This document shows, piece after piece, positions 61,515 through 64,000 of a stretch of DNA of 64,000 nt (positions are counted from its first letter, which is position 1; the number at the start of each line of letters is the position of its first letter). Both the position numbers and the translations under genes were made by a program. This DNA is from Pseudobutyrivibrio sp. YE44. GTDB lineage: Bacteria; Bacillota; Clostridia; Lachnospirales; Lachnospiraceae. The notes under the pieces were generated by a model. It worked only from the letters and a program-made list of their open reading frames with translations, had not been told where the DNA came from and did no database searches. The DNA lies in NCBI RefSeq assembly GCF_900104335.1, contig NZ_FMXT01000001.1:124001-188000 (forward strand), in the 5' to 3' direction.

Positions 61515-62471
61515 ATGGCAAAAGATATACCAGTATACGTCTTTACTGGATTTATGGATAGTGGAAAGACCACTTTAATCCAGGAGACATTATTTGAAAA
61601 TGATTTCGCTGCTGGTGGAGAGGATAAGATCCTTATTCTTTCCTGCGAAGATGGCGATGTTGAATATGATATTGAAAAGCTTAAGACAGTAAATGCTAAG
61701 GTAGCAACAATTGATTCAGAAGATGAATTCAATCTTGAGAACCTTACACGTATTTCCAAGGAGTATGATCCAGATGTTATCTTCCTTGAATACAATGGTA
61801 CTTGGGGCGTAGACAAGATTTATGATGAGCCTCTTCCAGAAGGATGGGTGCCTGCTCAGAGTCTTGCAACAGTAGATGCTACCACATTTGAAAACTATCT
61901 TAATAATATGCGTACAATGATGATGGAGCAGCTTTTTAAGGCTGAGGTGGTTATTTTCAATCGCTGTACAGATGCTACTCCAAAGTCAAAGTTCCGTGGA
62001 CAGATTAAGTCAATGAATCGTCCAGCTCAGATTGTTTACGAGAGAGCAGATGGCTCAATTGATGATTCTCCAGAGGAACTTCCTTTTGATATTAATGCAG
62101 ATGTAATTGAGATTTCAGATGCAGATTATGCTCTTTGGTTCATGGATTGTATGGAAACACCAAAGAAGTATGATGGTAAAACAGTTCATTTCCTTGGTTT
62201 GGTTTATAATCCTAACGATGGAAAGCTTCGCAAGGATGTGTTTGTTCCAGGTAGATTCGCAATGACTTGTTGCGTTGAGGATATTCAGTTCCTTGGTATG
62301 AAGTGTAAATGGGACAAGGCTTCAACACTTGGACATCGTAGTTGGGTAGATATCACAGCAAAGATTAAGCTTGAATTCGCTAAAGAATATAAGGGCCGAG
62401 GCCCAGTTCTTTATCCGGTTAGCGTAAACCCAGCAGAAAAACCAGAGGATGAACTCGTATATTTTAGTTAA
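61515..62471 (+). CDS. Atypical CobW-like GTPase fused to a YcgQ/TIGR03943-like C-terminal domain
   Basis: Residues 1-215 have a G3E GTPase fold start (VYVFTGFMDSGKTTLIQETL) but no CxCC metal motif; that position reads LSCEDGDVEYD. From about residue 225 the chain resembles the C-terminal domain of YcgQ/TIGR03943 proteins: VFVPGRFAMTCCVEDIQFLG with the paired cysteines, then SWVDITAKIKLEF and PVLYPVSVNP. YcgQ-YcgR are zinc-linked membrane proteins in Bacilli. The ATG at 61515 is one base after the preceding stop, so it is coupled to the His-rich GTPase. A role in metal homeostasis is likely; details are inferred. Confidence 0.8.
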   Translation: MAKDIPVYVFTGFMDSGKTTLIQETLFENDFAAGGEDKILILSCEDGDVEYDIEKLKTVNAKVATIDSEDEFNLENLTRISKEYDPDVIFLEYNGTWGVDKIYDEPLPEGWVPAQSLATVDATTFENYLNNMRTMMMEQLFKAEVVIFNRCTDATPKSKFRGQIKSMNRPAQIVYERADGSIDDSPEELPFDINADVIEISDADYALWFMDCMETPKKYDGKTVHFLGLVYNPNDGKLRKDVFVPGRFAMTCCVEDIQFLGMKCKWDKASTLGHRSWVDITAKIKLEFAKEYKGRGPVLYPVSVNPAEKPEDELVYFS

Positions 62472-62487
62472 TAACGTAAATAAAAAA

Positions 62488-62511
62488 GCTCCTCGTTAGC
62501 TTGCGAGGAGC
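62488..62511 (+). terminator. Hairpin after the second CobW gene
   Basis: GCTCCTCG and CGAGGAGC form an 8-bp stem with a seven-to-eight-base loop, preceded by six A and followed by the weak T-rich ATATTTATA. Confidence 0.6.
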
Positions 62512-62520
62512 ATATTTATA

Positions 62521-62672
62521 GCTATTTGCAGCTACACAATGTTGGTGAGCGCGAGCAGGGAAGAATCATGCCAAGCATGGGAGGGACCTACACCGGCGGG
62601 TGGGGCCCATGCTTGAGTATGAGGGGTGCCCTGCGGGAGCATGGAAGATATGGGGCTGTAAATAGGTTTTTT
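62521..62672 (+). ncRNA. Candidate structured RNA between the CobW genes and nfnA
   Basis: A GC-rich island in an AT-rich gap folds well by eye. A closing stem CTATTTGCAGC (62522-62532) with GCTGTAAATAG (62655-62665) has 11 pairs, one G-U. An inner stem GCAGGG (62555-62560) pairs with CCCTGC (62629-62634). A long arm TCATGC+CAAGCATGGG (62566-62581) pairs with CCCATGCTTG+GTATGA (62606-62622), 16 pairs with one bulged A. Large internal loops separate the closing stem from the arm. Six T follow the closing stem. I know no family match; a 6S-like shape, a leader of nfnAB or a mobile palindromic unit are options. Confidence 0.5.
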
Positions 62673-62751
62673 ATGCACTTTAACACTTTACAAAACTAAA
62701 GAAATGTTATAAATTATTAGAAATTGGTTTAAAAGGGAAGGAGTCTATTTT

Positions 62752-63642
62752 ATGTATCCAATCGTAAAGAAGGAAAAGCTTTCGGACAAGATTTTCCTTA
62801 TGGTAGTAAAGGCACCACGCGTTGCAGCTGGTTGTCTGCCAGGACAGTTTATTATTGTAAAGATTGATGAGGAGGGTGAACGTATTCCTCTTACAATTTG
62901 TGATTACGATAGAGCAGAAGGAACAATCACAATCGTGTTCCAGACTGTTGGCGCATCAACAGAGCGTATGGCTAATCTTAACGAGGGCGATGCTTTTGCA
63001 GATTTCGTAGGTCCACTTGGTCAGCCTTCAGAGCTTTGCCTTGAGGAAGACCTTGAAGAGACAAAGAAGAAGAGTATCGTATTCATCGCTGGTGGTGTAG
63101 GTACAGCACCTGTATATCCACAGGTTAAGTGGCTTAAGGAACACGGTGTTAAGACTACTGTTATTATTGGCGCACGTTCAAAGGATATCCTTTTCTATGA
63201 GGATGAGATGCGTGAAGTTGCAGATGAGCTTTATCTTGCAACAGATGATGGAAGCTACGGTTTCCACGGAAATGGTTGCCAGCAGCTTCAGGCACTTGTA
63301 GATTCTGGCAAGAAGTATGATCATTGCGTAGCAATTGGTCCTATGATTATGATGAAGTTTGTATGTCTCCTTACAAAGGAGCTTGGTATTCCTACAGTTG
63401 TTTCTATGAACCCAATCATGGTTGATGGAACTGGTATGTGTGGAGCTTGCCGTCTTGTAGTTGGCGACGAAGTTAAGTTTGCTTGTGTTGATGGCCCTGA
63501 GTTCGACGGACACCTTGTTGATTTTGATCAGGCTATGGCTAGAGCAAAGCAGTACAAGACAGAAGAAGGCAGAGCACTTCTTAAGCAGCAGGAAGGCGAT
63601 ACTCACCACGGCGGATGTGGAAATTGTGGAGGTGACAAGTAA
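62752..63642 (+). CDS. nfnA: NfnA, ferredoxin:NADP reductase small subunit (FAD/[2Fe-2S])
   Basis: The 296-residue protein resembles the FNR-like electron-transfer subunits of NfnAB and dihydroorotate dehydrogenase: RIPLTICDYDRAEGTITIVF (FAD-binding), IAGGVGTAPVYPQVKW (NAD-binding), and GTGMCGACRLVVG with FACVDGPEF, which bind a [2Fe-2S] cluster. NfnAB bifurcates electrons between NADPH, NAD+ and ferredoxin. A cysteine-containing tail (HHGGCGNCGG) follows. GGAAGGAG precedes the ATG and the next gene overlaps by TAATG. Confidence 0.92.
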   Translation: MYPIVKKEKLSDKIFLMVVKAPRVAAGCLPGQFIIVKIDEEGERIPLTICDYDRAEGTITIVFQTVGASTERMANLNEGDAFADFVGPLGQPSELCLEEDLEETKKKSIVFIAGGVGTAPVYPQVKWLKEHGVKTTVIIGARSKDILFYEDEMREVADELYLATDDGSYGFHGNGCQQLQALVDSGKKYDHCVAIGPMIMMKFVCLLTKELGIPTVVSMNPIMVDGTGMCGACRLVVGDEVKFACVDGPEFDGHLVDFDQAMARAKQYKTEEGRALLKQQEGDTHHGGCGNCGGDK

Positions 63643-64000
63643 TGGGAGACGTATTAGTTAGAGTACCTATTTCAGAGCAGGATCCTAAGGTTCGTGCAAC
63701 AAACTTTGAAGAGGTTTGTCTTGGATATACAGAAGAAGAGGCAGTAGAAGAGGCAGGACGTTGCCTTAATTGTAAGAAGCCTATGTGTGTAGGCGGCTGT
63801 CCAGTTTCTATTAATATTCCTGCATTTATCGAGCAGGTTAAGAATCGTAACTTTGAGAGAGCTTATGAGATTATCTCTGAGTCTTCAGCTCTTCCAGCAG
63901 TTTGCGGTCGTGTTTGTCCACAGGAGTCACAGTGCGAAGGCAAGTGTATCCGTGGTATCAAGGGCGAGGCTGTTGCAATTGGAAAGCTTGAGCGTTTCGT
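63642..64000 (+). CDS. nfnB: NfnB / GltD-like NADPH oxidoreductase subunit (partial)
   Basis: Only the first 119 residues are in the window. They match the N-terminal iron-sulfur domain of NADPH-dependent glutamate synthase small-chain-type proteins (GltA/NfnB): EEAGRCLNCKKPMC, GGCPVSINIPAFIEQ, PAVCGRVCPQESQCEGKC, eight cysteines for two [4Fe-4S] clusters. Partnered with nfnA this points to NfnB rather than glutamate synthase. The FAD and NADPH domains lie beyond the edge. Confidence 0.9.
   Translation, partial: MGDVLVRVPISEQDPKVRATNFEEVCLGYTEEEAVEEAGRCLNCKKPMCVGGCPVSINIPAFIEQVKNRNFERAYEIISESSALPAVCGRVCPQESQCEGKCIRGIKGEAVAIGKLERF

Overview
The window comes from a low-GC Gram-positive anaerobe. 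The gene content and style fit the Lachnospiraceae, of the Butyrivibrio/Pseudobutyrivibrio kind: type III glutamine synthetase, NfnAB-type ferredoxin:NADP reductase, a clostridial 2[4Fe-4S] ferredoxin, meso-diaminopimelate dehydrogenase, anaerobic cobalamin synthesis, c-di-GMP proteins, AGGAGG ribosome-binding sites and frequent TTG/GTG starts. The genus is an inference. I saw no rRNA, tRNA, phage, insertion sequence with a transposase, or CRISPR array.

Layout. 1-2.3 kb: end of glutamine synthetase III and an ammonium transporter carrying its own PII domain. 2.4-6 kb: PilZ c-di-GMP receptor, HAD phosphatase, larB and a short larC (nickel-pincer cofactor), ferredoxin. 6-8.7 kb: ECF vitamin-transporter S component facing a MocR-like regulator, then cbiL. 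8.8-15.7 kb: a sensor with two solute-binding domains and a degenerate kinase, tandem MgtC paralogs, and a hybrid histidine kinase. 15.7-19.2 kb: lipoprotein and an AmmeMemoRadiSam cluster. 19.2-25.4 kb: HD phosphohydrolase, ddh, EamA exporter, acetyltransferase, and an operon of SpoIIE-type phosphatase, unknown protein and response regulator. 25.4-33 kb: hotdog thioesterase, coiled-coil membrane protein, argS, rRNA methyltransferase, YitT protein, and a TetM-like GTPase fused to a Rae1/YacP-like nuclease domain. 33.1-35.3 kb: GGDEF/EAL protein.

35.3-55.4 kb is one long cobalamin locus. A B12 riboswitch leads into cbiK, two lipoproteins (one the BtuF-like binding protein), btuCD, cobQ, cbiC, cbiD, cbiF, cbiG, cbiH, a cbiJ-cbiE-cbiT fusion, cbiA, cobT, cobU, cobS, a mini-cobU, cobC, cbiB and cobD. 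Most genes overlap or are a few bases apart. cbiL, needed by the same pathway, lies 27 kb upstream. Together they cover cobalt insertion into sirohydrochlorin through nucleotide-loop assembly, plus corrinoid uptake.

55.4-64 kb: radical SAM protein, a small unknown gene, a glucose-type PTS IICBA gene with its LicT-type antiterminator and RNA antitermination site, two tandem CobW-family GTPases (one extremely His-rich, one fused to a YcgQ-like domain), a structured GC-rich candidate RNA, and the start of nfnAB.

The most unusual signal is a dispersed, palindromic, MITE-like repeat. A complete copy (306-464) has inverted ends ACCCCTCATC/GATGAGGTGT. Partial or variant copies lie at 30430-30473, 37878-37967, 42397-42495 and probably 45011-45028. 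One copy is translated in frame between two domains of the corrinoid-binding lipoprotein, one supplies the cobQ stop codon, and two supply the Shine-Dalgarno sequence of the next gene. Stem bases change in compensating pairs between copies.
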